This document shows, piece by piece, positions 34,144 through 43,219 of a stretch of DNA of 64,000 nt; within the stretch, counting starts at the first letter, position 1; each line of letters starts with the position of its first letter. The stretch is from assembly GCF_002025705.1 (NCBI RefSeq), contig NZ_CP018846.1, positions 4,269,501 through 4,333,500 on the forward strand, given 5' to 3'. Origin of the DNA: Pseudomonas putida (GTDB lineage: Bacteria; Pseudomonadota; Gammaproteobacteria; Pseudomonadales; Pseudomonadaceae). Under the pieces are notes generated by a model that worked only from the letters and a program-made list of their open reading frames with translations, was not told the origin of the DNA and made no database searches. A program made the position numbers and the translations under genes.

Positions 34144-34602
34144 ATGAGCGACACATTCAAAAAGGTGCTGTTCCGCCTGGAGCAGGACGAACACGGCTAC
34201 CCGCCAGCCTCGGTGGAAGGCTTGTGGACGCAGGCGGTCGCAGGTGGCCATCGGGTCGACAGCATCCCCTTCCACGTCTACGGCATCGCGCCCGGCGACA
34301 TCATCAGCATCCGCCATGAGGGCGACCAGGCCTGGTTCGATGCTTTGCAGCAGAGTGCCGGGGCGTCGGTGTTCCGGGTCGTCGTCAAACCACCGGAAAC
34401 GTTGGAGCAGGTACACGCGGCCCTGATCGAGTTCGGTTGCACCTGCGAAGTGGAAAAAGCGGTCAGGATGCTGGCAGTCGAGGTGGCGGCAACGCGATCG
34501 GCCGACACCCTGCTCTACTACCTGCTGACCCAGCGCGAAGCCGGCACCCTGGACTTCGAGGAAGGCGTGTTGCGCCACGCCATCCCCGAAGAGTTCCGCT
34601 AG
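34144..34602 (+). CDS. DUF4265 protein
   Basis: A 152-residue soluble protein that fits DUF4265: FRLEQDEHGYPPASVEGLWTQ, GHRVDSIPFHVYGIAPGDII and VEVAATRSADTLLYYLLTQREAG are its characteristic parts. Function is unknown; some relatives are found near toxin-immunity loci, but nothing here supports that. It follows the EamA gene in the same transcript. It ends 3 bases from the stop of the convergent second EamA gene. Confidence 0.78.
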   Translation: MSDTFKKVLFRLEQDEHGYPPASVEGLWTQAVAGGHRVDSIPFHVYGIAPGDIISIRHEGDQAWFDALQQSAGASVFRVVVKPPETLEQVHAALIEFGCTCEVEKAVRMLAVEVAATRSADTLLYYLLTQREAGTLDFEEGVLRHAIPEEFR

Positions 34603-34605
34603 GCC

Positions 34606-35487
34606 TTACGCCTCGGCGAGCCGTGCGGCCGGTTTGCGGAACACAAACAGCAGGCCGACCACGATCAGCCCCATGCCCAGCAGGCTCAACGGCGCCAGGC
34701 GGTTACCGAAGATCAGGAAATCCATCACTGCGGTCACTGCTGGCACCAGGTAGAACAGGCTGGTGACGTTGACCAGGTTGCCCTTGGCGATCAGCCGGTA
34801 CAGCAGCAGCGTTGCCAGCAGCGACACCACCAGCCCCATCCACAGCAGCGCGCCGATGAAGCCGCCGGTCCATTCCACCTGCAACGGCTGCAGCGGTGCA
34901 AATACCGCGCACATGGCGAAGCCTGCGATGTATTGCAATGGCAGTGTGCCCATGGGGTTGTCGGTGATGCGCTTCTGCAGGATCGAACCAAAGGTCATGC
35001 TGGCCAGCGCCAGCAGGGCGAACAGCATGCCGAGCAGCGAAACCCCGCCCAGGTTGATGCCCTGGTAGACCACCATCACCAGCCCGCCAAGCCCCAGCGC
35101 CAAGCCAAACAGCCGGCTCCAGGAACGCTGGCGCTCCATCAGCACCACGGTGAGGATCGGTTGCACCCCCATCACCGTGGCCATCACGCCAGGGGTGACA
35201 TGGGTGTTGAGTGCCACCAGGTAGAAGATCTGGTAGGCGCCGAGCAGCACGCAGCCGGTACCCAAGGCACGCAGGATCGCCCCCCTGCTGCGCGGCCAGC
35301 GCAGGCCAAGCAACGGGCCGATCAGCAGCAGGCCAGTCAGGGCCAGCGCCGAGCGCAACAGCAGGAAGGCGAAGGGGCTGGCATGGGCCAGGCCAAGTTT
35401 GGAAACGATCGCGCCGCTGCTCCAGAGCAGGACGAACAGGCTGGTGGTGGCCGCCGAGGCCACGGATGCTTTGTTGAAGACAGACAT
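34606..35487 (-). CDS. EamA-family drug/metabolite transporter
   Basis: A 293-residue EamA carrier distinct from the one at 33.3 kb. It opens ATTSLFVLLWSSGAIVSKLGLAHASPFAFLLLRSALA, the usual RhaT/EamA start, and repeats the pattern at LLGMLFALLALASMTFGSILQKR. The ATG has an AGGTGG site. Having two EamA genes nose to nose around a DUF4265 gene does not imply a joint function; they are in separate transcripts. The substrate is unknown. Confidence 0.87.
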   Translation of the reverse strand: MSVFNKASVASAATTSLFVLLWSSGAIVSKLGLAHASPFAFLLLRSALALTGLLLIGPLLGLRWPRSRGAILRALGTGCVLLGAYQIFYLVALNTHVTPGVMATVMGVQPILTVVLMERQRSWSRLFGLALGLGGLVMVVYQGINLGGVSLLGMLFALLALASMTFGSILQKRITDNPMGTLPLQYIAGFAMCAVFAPLQPLQVEWTGGFIGALLWMGLVVSLLATLLLYRLIAKGNLVNVTSLFYLVPAVTAVMDFLIFGNRLAPLSLLGMGLIVVGLLFVFRKPAARLAEA

Positions 35488-35940
35488 GTATTGCCACCTG
35501 ATATAAGGCGAATAAGCCAGACGGCGGGCGTGAACTTCAGCGAGGGAAGGTGCCGACCGTGTTCAGTAGGTTGCGGATGCGAGGGGGATGCGGCAGCAGC
35601 CGATCAGCCCAGTACGACCACACAACGAGGCGGAGCTACGCCGCCTACAACGCCACTGACAGGTGGTGGGTAGTGACTGATCATGGCCGGCTGCTGGCTG
35701 CCACGCACGACCATGCCCGCGACTGGCGCGATGGCAAAGCTTGCGGTGGAAGGGATGGCTGGCATGATCGGGTCTTCAGGGAAGAGAAGTGTTTCGGAAT
35801 ATAGCGGTGAATCCTGGGTTGGGCAATAGCCTGTTCCGGCCTCTTCGCGGGTAAACCCGCTCTCACAGGTAGTGCACAGGCTTCAAGTACTGCGCGATCC
35901 CCTTGGGAGCGGGTTTACCCGCGAAGAGGCCAGACCTGCC
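35488..35940. other. Gap upstream of the second EamA gene
   Basis: About 450 bases that hold the EamA promoter region and a REP pair at 35838-35931. A short hairpin (AGGCG..CGCCG) is present near 35630-35650. No open frame in this gap has a ribosome site, a recognisable family or convincing codon use. Confidence 0.5.
35838..35931. repeat. REP pair
   Basis: Opposed REP copies with GCGGGTAAACCCGC cores; the left copy reads GCTCTCACAGG instead of GCTCCCACAGG. It ends 9 bases before the lpxO stop codon. Confidence 0.83.
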
Positions 35941-36876
35941 TTAGAACAACCAGCGGTACAACACGTAAGCCACCACCACCGCCAGCACCGGCCGCAAGAT
36001 GCGGTAGGCCTTGGGGTTGGCACGCTTGAACTGCTTCACGCGGGTGCTGATCTTGTTGCTGAAGCGCTTGCTCCAGGCATAGGCCTGGTTGATCCCGCCC
36101 ACACGCTCGTCGTCGGTGTTCTGCGGCGCGGTGGCGCGGCCGAGGAAGGCACTGACCTTGCGGTTGATACGGGTCATCAGCGGGCTGCTCAGCGGCCGCT
36201 CGATGTCACAGAACAGGATCACCCGAGTCACGTCGGTTTCGTTCTTGACCCAGTGCACGTAGGTCTCGTCGAACATCACGTCCTCGCCGTCACGCCAGGC
36301 GTATTCCTCGCCGTCGACATAGATGCGGCAAGCGTCGGAGTTTGGGGTCGACAGGCCCAGGTGGTAGCGCAGGGAACCGGCAAACGGGTCGCGGTGCGGG
36401 TTCAAGTGGCTACCGCCCGGCAGCAAGGCAAACATCGCGCCTTTGACATTGGGGATGCTGCTGACCAGCTCGACAGTTTTCGGGCACAGGGCTTCGGCAG
36501 ACGGCAGCGGCTTGTCGTACCACTTCAGGTAGAAGCGCTTCCAGCCTTTCTTGAAGAACGAACCGAAGCCTGCGTCGTTGTCCTTTTCGGCAGCACGGAT
36601 GTAACCCTCGTCGAACAGGCGCATGGCCTCCTCGCGGATCACCTGCCAGTTGTCCTTGAGCACGTCCAGCTCGGGAAAACGCTGGCGGTCCAGGTAAGGC
36701 TTGGACGGCACGCCGGAGAACAGGTACATCAGGCTGTTATAGGGAGCGAACAGCGCCGAATGGTTGACGAACTGGCGCAGTACCGGCAGGCGTGCCTTGC
36801 CGCGCAGGTGCACGTACAGCACGCTGCCGAAGAACACCAGCAGGACACCTGCCTTGGCGAGGAAGGAAAAGGTCAT
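35941..36876 (-). CDS. lpxO: Lipid A 2-hydroxylase LpxO (aspartyl/asparaginyl beta-hydroxylase family)
   Basis: A 311-residue membrane-bound Fe(II)/2-oxoglutarate oxygenase. A first helix (LAKAGVLLVFFGSVLYVHL) anchors it, the iron site uses LNPHRDPFAGSLRYHLGL and YVHWVKNETDVTRVILFCD, and a second hydrophobic segment closes the protein (PVLAVVVAYVLYRWLF). LpxO adds a 2-hydroxyl to the secondary lauroyl chain of lipid A in Salmonella and Pseudomonas, changing outer-membrane properties. An AAGGAG site precedes the ATG. It is read in the same direction as cysK, with 172 bases between them. Confidence 0.92.
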   Translation of the reverse strand: MTFSFLAKAGVLLVFFGSVLYVHLRGKARLPVLRQFVNHSALFAPYNSLMYLFSGVPSKPYLDRQRFPELDVLKDNWQVIREEAMRLFDEGYIRAAEKDNDAGFGSFFKKGWKRFYLKWYDKPLPSAEALCPKTVELVSSIPNVKGAMFALLPGGSHLNPHRDPFAGSLRYHLGLSTPNSDACRIYVDGEEYAWRDGEDVMFDETYVHWVKNETDVTRVILFCDIERPLSSPLMTRINRKVSAFLGRATAPQNTDDERVGGINQAYAWSKRFSNKISTRVKQFKRANPKAYRILRPVLAVVVAYVLYRWLF

Positions 36877-37048
36877 GCAACACTCCTTGGATGGGACGCA
36901 GGCCAGCGCTGCCTGCTCCCAGAAAAATCATCCGGCCATCATAAACCCATCCCGCCCCGGTAAAAACAACCAGGGCAGGATCTCACTCATGAAGATTTTG
37001 CAATAAACCAGGCCGCCGAATGTTGCGCCGGATCAGCGGCAGGGCTGA

Positions 37049-38023
37049 TTACTGCTGGTTTTCCTGCTCGCTGAACAGGTCGCTGAACAGCATGCTGGAC
37101 AGATACCGCTCACCCGAGTCGGGCAGGATTACGACGATGGTCTTACCCTGCATCTCCGGCTTCTCGGCCAGGCGCACCGCGGCTGCCATGGCCGCACCAC
37201 AGGAAATACCGCAGAGAATGCCTTCTTCCTGCATCAGGCGAATGGCCATGGCCTTGGACTCTTCATCGGTCACGGTCTCGACCTGGTCGACGATCGACAG
37301 GTCGAGGTTTTTCGGCACGAAGCCTGCGCCGATGCCCTGGATCTTGTGCGGGCTGGGCTTGAGCTCTTCACCGGCCAGGGTCTGGCTGATCAGCGGCGAA
37401 GCCACCGGCTCGACCGCCACCGACAGGATCGACTTGCCCTGGGTGTGCTTGATGTAGCGCGACACGCCAGTGATGGTGCCGCCGGTACCAACGCCCGCAA
37501 CCAGCACGTCGACCGCGCCGTCGGTGTCGTTCCAGATCTCCGGCCCGGTGGTCTTTTCGTGAATCGCCGGGTTGGCCGGGTTCTCGAACTGGCCCGGCAG
37601 GAAGTACTGGGCAGGGTCGGAGGCGACGATTTCGTTGGCCTTCTCGATGGCGCCTTTCATGCCCTTGGCCGGCTCGGTCAGCACCAGCTCTGCCCCCAGT
37701 GCCTTGAGCACCTTGCGTCGCTCCAGGCTCATGGAGGCCGGCATGGTCAGGATCAGCTTGTAGCCACGGGCGGCAGCGACGAAGGCCAAGCCGATGCCAG
37801 TGTTGCCCGAAGTCGGCTCGACGATGGTCATGCCCGGCTTGAGTTTGCCGCTGCTCTCGGCGTCCCAGACCATGTTCGCGCCAATCCGGCACTTGACCGA
37901 GTAGCCCGGGTTGCGCCCTTCGATCTTGGCCAGGATGGTCACCCCACGCGGGGCGATGCGGTTGATCTGCACCAGCGGCGTATTGCCGATGGAGTGGGCG
38001 TTGTCTGCAAAGATACGGCTCAT
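37049..38023 (-). CDS. cysK: Cysteine synthase A
   Basis: A 324-residue O-acetylserine sulfhydrylase. The PLP Lys44 lies in GRNPGYSVKCRIGANMV, the substrate loop is PTSGNTGIG, the phosphate loop is GVGTGGTITG, and the C-terminal GISCGAAMAAAV is typical. The YSVKCRIG form and the length fit CysK more than CysM. It makes cysteine from O-acetylserine and sulfide. I start at MSRIFADNAHSIGN, behind AAGGAC; the longer frame adds nine residues with no support. It is probably monocistronic. Confidence 0.95.
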   Translation of the reverse strand: MSRIFADNAHSIGNTPLVQINRIAPRGVTILAKIEGRNPGYSVKCRIGANMVWDAESSGKLKPGMTIVEPTSGNTGIGLAFVAAARGYKLILTMPASMSLERRKVLKALGAELVLTEPAKGMKGAIEKANEIVASDPAQYFLPGQFENPANPAIHEKTTGPEIWNDTDGAVDVLVAGVGTGGTITGVSRYIKHTQGKSILSVAVEPVASPLISQTLAGEELKPSPHKIQGIGAGFVPKNLDLSIVDQVETVTDEESKAMAIRLMQEEGILCGISCGAAMAAAVRLAEKPEMQGKTIVVILPDSGERYLSSMLFSDLFSEQENQQ

Positions 38024-38158
38024 GGCAGGGTCCTTGAACATGAGAAACAACAGGGAAAGACTTAAAGGGTAAGCCCGCCCCGGTGGCCAGTAAAGCCTGT
38101 TCGAACTCCCGGGCTTTATCTGCGGTCAACCGTGCAACCCGCCGCGGAGAGCCTTGCG

Positions 38159-39232
38159 ATGAAAGCTCGCTATCGCTGGCCGTTGATTGGCCTGACCAGT
38201 CTGATCGTGCTGCTGGTGGCCTTGCAGCTGGCCCTGCCCTACCTGGTGCGCGATTACCTGAACGACAAACTCGCCCAGATGGGCGAATACCGGGGCCAGG
38301 TGGCCGACGTCGACCTGGCCTGGTGGCGCGGCGCCTACCAGATCAATGGCCTGAAGATCGTCAAGGCCACCGGAAAAGTACCGGTACCGCTGCTGGAAGC
38401 GCCGCTGATCGACCTGTCGGTGAGCTGGCATTCGCTGATCTACGACAAGGCCGTGGTGGCCAAGGTGACCTTCAAGCGCCCAGAGCTCAACTTCGTAGAC
38501 GGCGGCAACAAGCAGGCCTCGCAGACCGGTCGCGGTACCGACTGGCGCCAGCAGCTGGAAAAACTGCTGCCGATCACCCTCAACGAAGTGCAGATCGAAG
38601 ACGGCACACTGACTTTTCGCAACTTCACCTCCAAACCGCCGGTCGACCTCAAGGCCACGCACCTCGATGCCAACATCCGCAACCTGACCAACGTGCGCGA
38701 CGAAAAGGGCCGGCGCGATGCCAGCTTCGACGCCAGTGCCTTGCTGCTGGGCGATGCCAAGGTCGAGAGCCGCGCCACCTTCGACCCCTTCAGTGATTTC
38801 GACGACTTTGAATTCCGCCTGCGTGCCACCGGCATTGAGCTGCGCAGGCTCAACGATTTTTCCAGTGCCTACGGCAAGTTCGATTTCAATGCCGGGCACG
38901 GCGACCTGGTCATCGAGGCCCAGGCCGAAGACGGCCGCCTGCATGGCTACATCAAGCCGTTATTGCGCGATGTGGATGTGTTCGACTGGCAGCAGGACGT
39001 GGAGAACAAGAACAAGAACATCTTCCGCTCGGTCTGGGAGGCGCTGGTAGGGGCCAGCGAGACGGTGCTGAAGAACCAGCCGAAGAACCAGTTCGCCACC
39101 CGCGTCGAACTGAGTGGCAGCGTGCACAAGCAGGACATCAGTGCCTTCGAGGCGTTTTTGCAGATCCTGCGCAATGGCTTCATCCAGGCGTTCAATGCAC
39201 GCTATGAACAGCCCCCGCCCAAGACTGACTGA
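38159..39232 (+). CDS. DUF748 / AsmA-like envelope protein
   Basis: A 357-residue protein with one N-terminal membrane helix (WPLIGLTSLIVLLVALQLALPYLVRDYL) and a periplasmic body of repeated beta strands: VDLAWWRGAYQINGLKIVKAT, PLIDLSVSWHSLIYDKAVVAKVTF and IEDGTLTFRNFTSKPPVDLKA. This pattern belongs to the DUF748/AsmA-like group, whose larger members bridge inner and outer membrane and help move lipids. At this length it could be a smaller member that works with others. It is divergent from cysK and is followed by a REP pair and the MoxR/VWA genes on the same strand. Confidence 0.8.
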   Translation: MKARYRWPLIGLTSLIVLLVALQLALPYLVRDYLNDKLAQMGEYRGQVADVDLAWWRGAYQINGLKIVKATGKVPVPLLEAPLIDLSVSWHSLIYDKAVVAKVTFKRPELNFVDGGNKQASQTGRGTDWRQQLEKLLPITLNEVQIEDGTLTFRNFTSKPPVDLKATHLDANIRNLTNVRDEKGRRDASFDASALLLGDAKVESRATFDPFSDFDDFEFRLRATGIELRRLNDFSSAYGKFDFNAGHGDLVIEAQAEDGRLHGYIKPLLRDVDVFDWQQDVENKNKNIFRSVWEALVGASETVLKNQPKNQFATRVELSGSVHKQDISAFEAFLQILRNGFIQAFNARYEQPPPKTD

Positions 39233-39338
39233 AGCCGTGTGACGGGCCATTCAGGGACTGAATACCCGGTCTGCGTTTCCAGCTGCCCAAGCCCGCGTTA
39301 TAGTCGTTGGCAAATCACAAACATGTGTTGTCTGCACT

Positions 39339-39431
39339 GGCCTCTTCGCGGGCAAGCCCGCTCCCACAGGTACTCCACAAGGTCCAAGCCTGTGCTGATC
39401 CTGTGGGAGCGGGCTTGCCCGCGAAGAGGCC
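39339..39431. repeat. REP pair before the MoxR-type gene
   Basis: Opposed REP copies with GCGGGCAAGCCCGC cores. They lie in a same-strand gap and end 30 bases before the MoxR-type start codon, so they sit between any promoter further upstream and the gene. Confidence 0.85.
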
Positions 39432-39460
39432 GGCACAGGCACCCCGCAGAGGACAGATCC

Positions 39461-40306
39461 ATGAAGTTCGAAGGCACCCGCGACTACGTCGCCACAGACG
39501 ACCTGAAACTGGCGGTAAACGCGGCCATCACCCTCGAACGCCCGCTGCTGGTCAAGGGCGAGCCAGGCACTGGCAAGACCATGCTCGCCGAGCAGCTCGC
39601 TGCCTCGTTCGGCGCACGCCTGATCACCTGGCACATCAAGTCCACCACCAAGGCCCACCAGGGCCTCTACGAGTACGACGCGGTCAGCCGCCTGCGCGAT
39701 TCGCAGCTGGGCGTGGACAAGGTCCACGACGTGCGCAACTACCTGAAGAAAGGCAAGCTGTGGGAGGCCTTCGAGGCCGACGAGCGGGTGATCCTGCTGA
39801 TCGACGAGATCGACAAGGCCGACATCGAGTTCCCCAACGACCTGCTGCAGGAACTCGACAAGATGGAGTTCTACGTCTACGAAATCGACGAGACCATCAA
39901 GGCCAAGCAACGCCCGATCATCATCATTACCTCCAACAACGAAAAGGAGCTGCCCGACGCCTTCCTGCGCCGCTGCTTCTTCCACTACATCGCCTTCCCT
40001 GACCGCAGCACCCTGCAGCAGATCGTCGACGTGCACTACCCGAACATCAGCCAGTCACTGGTCAGCGAGGCGCTGGACGTTTTCTTCGACGTGCGCAAGG
40101 TACCGGGCCTGAAGAAGAAACCGTCCACCTCCGAGCTGGTCGACTGGCTCAAGCTGCTGATGGCCGACAACATCGGTGAAGCCGTGCTGCGCGAACGCGA
40201 CCCGACCAAGGCCATCCCGCCACTGGCTGGCGCCCTGGTGAAGAACGAGCAGGACGTGACGCTGCTCGAGCGCCTGGCCTTCATGAGCCGGCGCGGCAAC
40301 CGCTGA
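39461..40306 (+). CDS. MoxR-type AAA+ ATPase
   Basis: A 281-residue AAA+ protein. Walker A GEPGTGKTM is at residues 33-41, Walker B VILLIDEIDKAD at 110-121, sensor 1 is IIIITSNNEKELPDAFLRRC with the arginine finger after it. MoxR ATPases act with von Willebrand A domain partners to mature or remodel enzymes, often metalloproteins. The next gene, 13 bases on, encodes such a VWA protein, so the two should work together as a chaperone-like pair. No enzyme gene that might be its client is adjacent. Confidence 0.92.
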   Translation: MKFEGTRDYVATDDLKLAVNAAITLERPLLVKGEPGTGKTMLAEQLAASFGARLITWHIKSTTKAHQGLYEYDAVSRLRDSQLGVDKVHDVRNYLKKGKLWEAFEADERVILLIDEIDKADIEFPNDLLQELDKMEFYVYEIDETIKAKQRPIIIITSNNEKELPDAFLRRCFFHYIAFPDRSTLQQIVDVHYPNISQSLVSEALDVFFDVRKVPGLKKKPSTSELVDWLKLLMADNIGEAVLRERDPTKAIPPLAGALVKNEQDVTLLERLAFMSRRGNR

Positions 40307-40319
40307 CAGGAGCCGGGCC

Positions 40320-41498
40320 ATGCTGCTCAACCTGTTCAATGAAATGCGCGCGGCGAAGGTGCCGGTATCGGTGCGCGAACTGCTCGACCTGCACCACGCC
40401 ATGCAGAAAGGCGTGGTGTTTGCCGACATGGACGCCTTCTACTACCTGGCCCGCGCCATCCTGGTGAAGGACGAGCGCCACTTCGACAAGTTCGACCGTG
40501 CCTTCGCCGCCTACTTCAAGGGCCTGGAAAACCTCGACCAGCACATCGAGGCGCTGATCCCCGATGAATGGCTGCGCAAGGAGTTCGAGCGCTCGCTGAG
40601 CGACGAAGAACGTGCTCAGATCCAGTCGCTGGGCGGCCTGGACAAGCTGATCGAGGAATTCAAGAAACGCCTCGAAGAGCAGAAGGAACGCCACGCTGGC
40701 GGCAACAAGTGGATCGGCACCGGCGGCACCAGCCCGTTCGGCTCGGGTGGTTTCAACCCCGAAGGCATCCGCGTTGGCGAAGCCGGCAAGCGCCAGGGCA
40801 AGGCAGTCAAGGTGTGGGACCAGCGCGAGTACAAGAACCTCGACGACCAGGTCGAGCTGGGTACGCGCAACATCAAGCTGGCCCTGCGCCGCCTGCGCAA
40901 GTTCGCCCGCGAAGGCGCCGCCGAAGAGCTGGACATCGACGGCACCATCGACCACACCGCACGTGACGCCGGGCTGCTGAACATCCAGATGCGCCCGGAG
41001 CGGCGCAACACGGTGAAGCTGCTGTTGCTGTTCGACATCGGCGGTTCGATGGACGCCCACGTCAAGGTCTGCGAAGAGCTGTTCTCGGCCTGCAAGACCG
41101 AGTTCAAGCACCTGGAGTATTACTACTTCCACAACTGCGTTTATGAGTCGGTGTGGAAGAACAACCTGCGGCGTACATCAGAGCGCTTCTCCACCTTCGA
41201 CTTGCTGCACAAATACGGCGATGACTACAAGGTGGTATTCGTCGGTGACGCAGCCATGGCGCCCTACGAGATCACCCAGCCGGGTGGCAGCGTAGAGCAC
41301 TGGAACGAAGAAGCCGGGTATGTGTGGATTCAGCGCTTCATGGAGAAATTCAAGAAAGTCATCTGGATCAACCCTTATCCGAAGCAGGCTTGGGATTACA
41401 CGGCATCGACACACCTGGTGCGGGACTTGATCGAGGACAAGATGTATCCGCTGACCTTGCAGGGGTTGGAGGACGGCATGCGTTACCTGTCGAAGTAG
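40320..41498 (+). CDS. VWA-domain protein, CoxE-like partner of the MoxR ATPase
   Basis: A 392-residue protein. The N-terminal half is helical (LFNEMRAAKVPVSVRELLDLHHAM; ERSLSDEERAQIQSLGG) and leads to a Gly-rich linker (GTGGTSPFGSGGF). The VWA domain starts near LLLLFDIGGSMDAHVKVCEELF. The metal site normally reads DxSxS; here it is D-I-G-G-S, with Gly in place of the first Ser. The CoxE group is known for this arrangement with MoxR, which it assists in enzyme maturation. An AGGAG site precedes the ATG. It is convergent with the pxp operon across a repeat pair. Confidence 0.9.
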   Translation: MLLNLFNEMRAAKVPVSVRELLDLHHAMQKGVVFADMDAFYYLARAILVKDERHFDKFDRAFAAYFKGLENLDQHIEALIPDEWLRKEFERSLSDEERAQIQSLGGLDKLIEEFKKRLEEQKERHAGGNKWIGTGGTSPFGSGGFNPEGIRVGEAGKRQGKAVKVWDQREYKNLDDQVELGTRNIKLALRRLRKFAREGAAEELDIDGTIDHTARDAGLLNIQMRPERRNTVKLLLLFDIGGSMDAHVKVCEELFSACKTEFKHLEYYYFHNCVYESVWKNNLRRTSERFSTFDLLHKYGDDYKVVFVGDAAMAPYEITQPGGSVEHWNEEAGYVWIQRFMEKFKKVIWINPYPKQAWDYTASTHLVRDLIEDKMYPLTLQGLEDGMRYLSK

Positions 41499-41508
41499 CT
41501 CATGCCCC

Positions 41509-41611
41509 GGGGCCGCCTTGCGGCCCTTTCGCGACACAAGGCCGCTCCTACAAGGGGCCGCGATCTCCTGTAGGAGCGGCCTTGTGTCGCGAAAGGGCTG
41601 CAAAGCAGCCC
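41509..41611. repeat. Inverted repeat pair (GTGTCGCGAAAGG family), convergent junction
   Basis: The arms CGACACAAGGCCGCTCCTAC and GTAGGAGCGGCCTTGTGTCG face each other, each flanked on the outside by a GC hairpin (GGGGCCGCCTTGCGGCCC-like and GGGCTGCAAAGCAGCCC). It ends 8 bases before the pxpC stop. Confidence 0.87.
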
Positions 41612-41618
41612 AAAATGC

Positions 41619-42536
41619 TCAAATCCAACGCCGACCAAATGCCTGCTGTTCCCGCCAGGCCTCTTCCTGCACCACTGCCCTGAACCGCACCACCGCCCCC
41701 GGCATGCACTGCGCCAGCTGCGCCAACGCCAACGGCGTCAAAGCCCCCAATCGCGGATAGCCGCCAATGGTCTGCCGATCATTGAGCAACACGATCGGCT
41801 GCCCATCCGGCGGTACCTGTATCGCACCCAGCGGAATGCCTTCGGAAATCATCGGCGCGCCCTGGTAGACCAGCTGCGGCCCCAAAAGGCGGATGCCCAT
41901 GCGGTCTGCGCGGCTGTCCAGCGCCCAATCACGGTTGAACGCCTCGAACAGGCTGGTCCCGCTGAAGTCACCGATCTGCGCGCCCATCACCAGGTCGAGC
42001 ACAGGTTTTTGCGCATAGCTCGGACGCAACGTCGCCGGCACCTCGCGCAGGGCCGGTGAATCGCAAACAAACGCCAGGCTCTGGCCTTTTTCAAGCGCTT
42101 TGCCTCGCCCATCGATACCACCCAGCTCCTCGCGCACGACCGTGGCGCAGCTGCCCAGCACATCCTCACCAAGGAACCCGCCCGGCGCTGCCAGATACGC
42201 CCGCACACCTTGCTTTGGCTGCTTCAGGGTCAAACGCTGCCCTTTGGCCAAGCTGAAGCTGCGCCATGGCAGCAAGGGCTGATCATCCACCCGCGCATCC
42301 AGGTCAGCTCCGGCCAGCGCCAGCACACAGTCCTGCTCGGCCACCAGGGCAAAACCACCCAGCGCCACCTCGACCACTGGCGCCCCCAGCGGGTTACCCA
42401 GCAGCCAGTTGGCCCAATGCATCGCCACCCAGTCCAGCGCCCCACCCTGGGTCACACCCAGGTGCCGCACGCCAAAGCGCCCGGCGTCCTGCAACTGGCA
42501 CAATGCGGTGCTGGCCTCGATTTTCAGCTGCTTCAT
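41619..42536 (-). CDS. pxpC: 5-oxoprolinase subunit C (biotin-dependent carboxyltransferase fold)
   Basis: A 305-residue PxpC/KipA protein: the opening ASTALCQLQDAGRFGVRHLGVTQGGALDWVAMHWANWLLGN and the middle PGGFLGEDVLGSCATVVREE, ending GGYPRLGALTPLALAQLAQCMPGAVVRF, match the family. With PxpA and PxpB it hydrolyses 5-oxoproline to glutamate at the cost of ATP. It overlaps the pxpB stop by four bases. The order A-B-C is standard, and all three look complete. Confidence 0.92.
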   Translation of the reverse strand: MKQLKIEASTALCQLQDAGRFGVRHLGVTQGGALDWVAMHWANWLLGNPLGAPVVEVALGGFALVAEQDCVLALAGADLDARVDDQPLLPWRSFSLAKGQRLTLKQPKQGVRAYLAAPGGFLGEDVLGSCATVVREELGGIDGRGKALEKGQSLAFVCDSPALREVPATLRPSYAQKPVLDLVMGAQIGDFSGTSLFEAFNRDWALDSRADRMGIRLLGPQLVYQGAPMISEGIPLGAIQVPPDGQPIVLLNDRQTIGGYPRLGALTPLALAQLAQCMPGAVVRFRAVVQEEAWREQQAFGRRWI

Positions 42537-43219
42537 GCCTGCACCTCCACGTCACCGCCCAAGGCCACGAACTCGGCCCGCGACACCGCCACGAAGCGCA
42601 CCCGGTCGCCCGGCTGCAGCAAGCTGTAGCCCTCACGTTCACGGTCGAACAGGCGCACCGGTGTGCGCCCGATCAGGTTCCAGCCACCCGGCGACACCGC
42701 AGGATATGCCGCCGTCTGGCGTTCGGCGATACCAACGCTGCCGGCCGCCACACGCTTGCGCGGGGTGCTCAGGCGCGGGCTGGCGAGGCGCTCGTCGACC
42801 AGCCCCATGAAGCCGAAACCTGGGGCGAAGCCAAGGGCGAACACCGGGTATTCACGTTCGCTGTGCAAACGGACCACCTCGGCTTCGCTCAGCCCGCTGC
42901 GGGCTGCCAGCACGGGCAGTTCCGGGCCGACGCTGGCGTCGTACCACACCGGGATTTCATGGCGCCGGCCACCGTTGCCGGTATCCGGCTGCAAACCGTC
43001 CAGCGCCTGGCCGATCAGCGCCCTCGCCTCGCCTGGCGGCAGGTCTGATTGCAGCATCAGCGTGGTGTAGGACGGCACCAGGTCCACCAGGTGCACGCCG
43101 AACGCCGCGCTCAGGCGCTGGCTGGCGGCGAGCATCCAGGGCATGTTGGCTTCGTCGATACGGTCGAACAGGCGCACCATCAGGCTGTCGATGGCGACGG
43201 TTTCGATACGCAGCTTCAT
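42533..43219 (-). CDS. pxpB: 5-oxoprolinase subunit B
   Basis: A 228-residue PxpB/KipI protein. It has the allophanate hydrolase subunit 1 pattern: HLVDLVPSYTTLMLQSDL, EIPVWYDASVGPELPVLA, and the strongly conserved FALGFAPGFGFMGLVDERLASPRLSTPRKRVAAGSVGI. The final GGDVEVQA is a usual end. It works as one of three subunits; in the kinase-inhibitor literature the Bacillus homologue is called KipI. Both ends overlap neighbours by four bases (ATGA), so translation is coupled through the operon. Confidence 0.92.
   Translation of the reverse strand: MKLRIETVAIDSLMVRLFDRIDEANMPWMLAASQRLSAAFGVHLVDLVPSYTTLMLQSDLPPGEARALIGQALDGLQPDTGNGGRRHEIPVWYDASVGPELPVLAARSGLSEAEVVRLHSEREYPVFALGFAPGFGFMGLVDERLASPRLSTPRKRVAAGSVGIAERQTAAYPAVSPGGWNLIGRTPVRLFDREREGYSLLQPGDRVRFVAVSRAEFVALGGDVEVQA

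Noticed and set aside
34144..34602. DUF4265 as an immunity protein with an effector next to it
   Set aside because: No toxin-like or secretion gene lies nearby; the neighbours are two EamA transporters.
35550..35804. An 84-codon frame with several Trp in the gap upstream of the second EamA gene
   Set aside because: I considered a leader peptide or attenuator, but there is no ribosome site, no terminator/antiterminator pair and it points away from the EamA gene.
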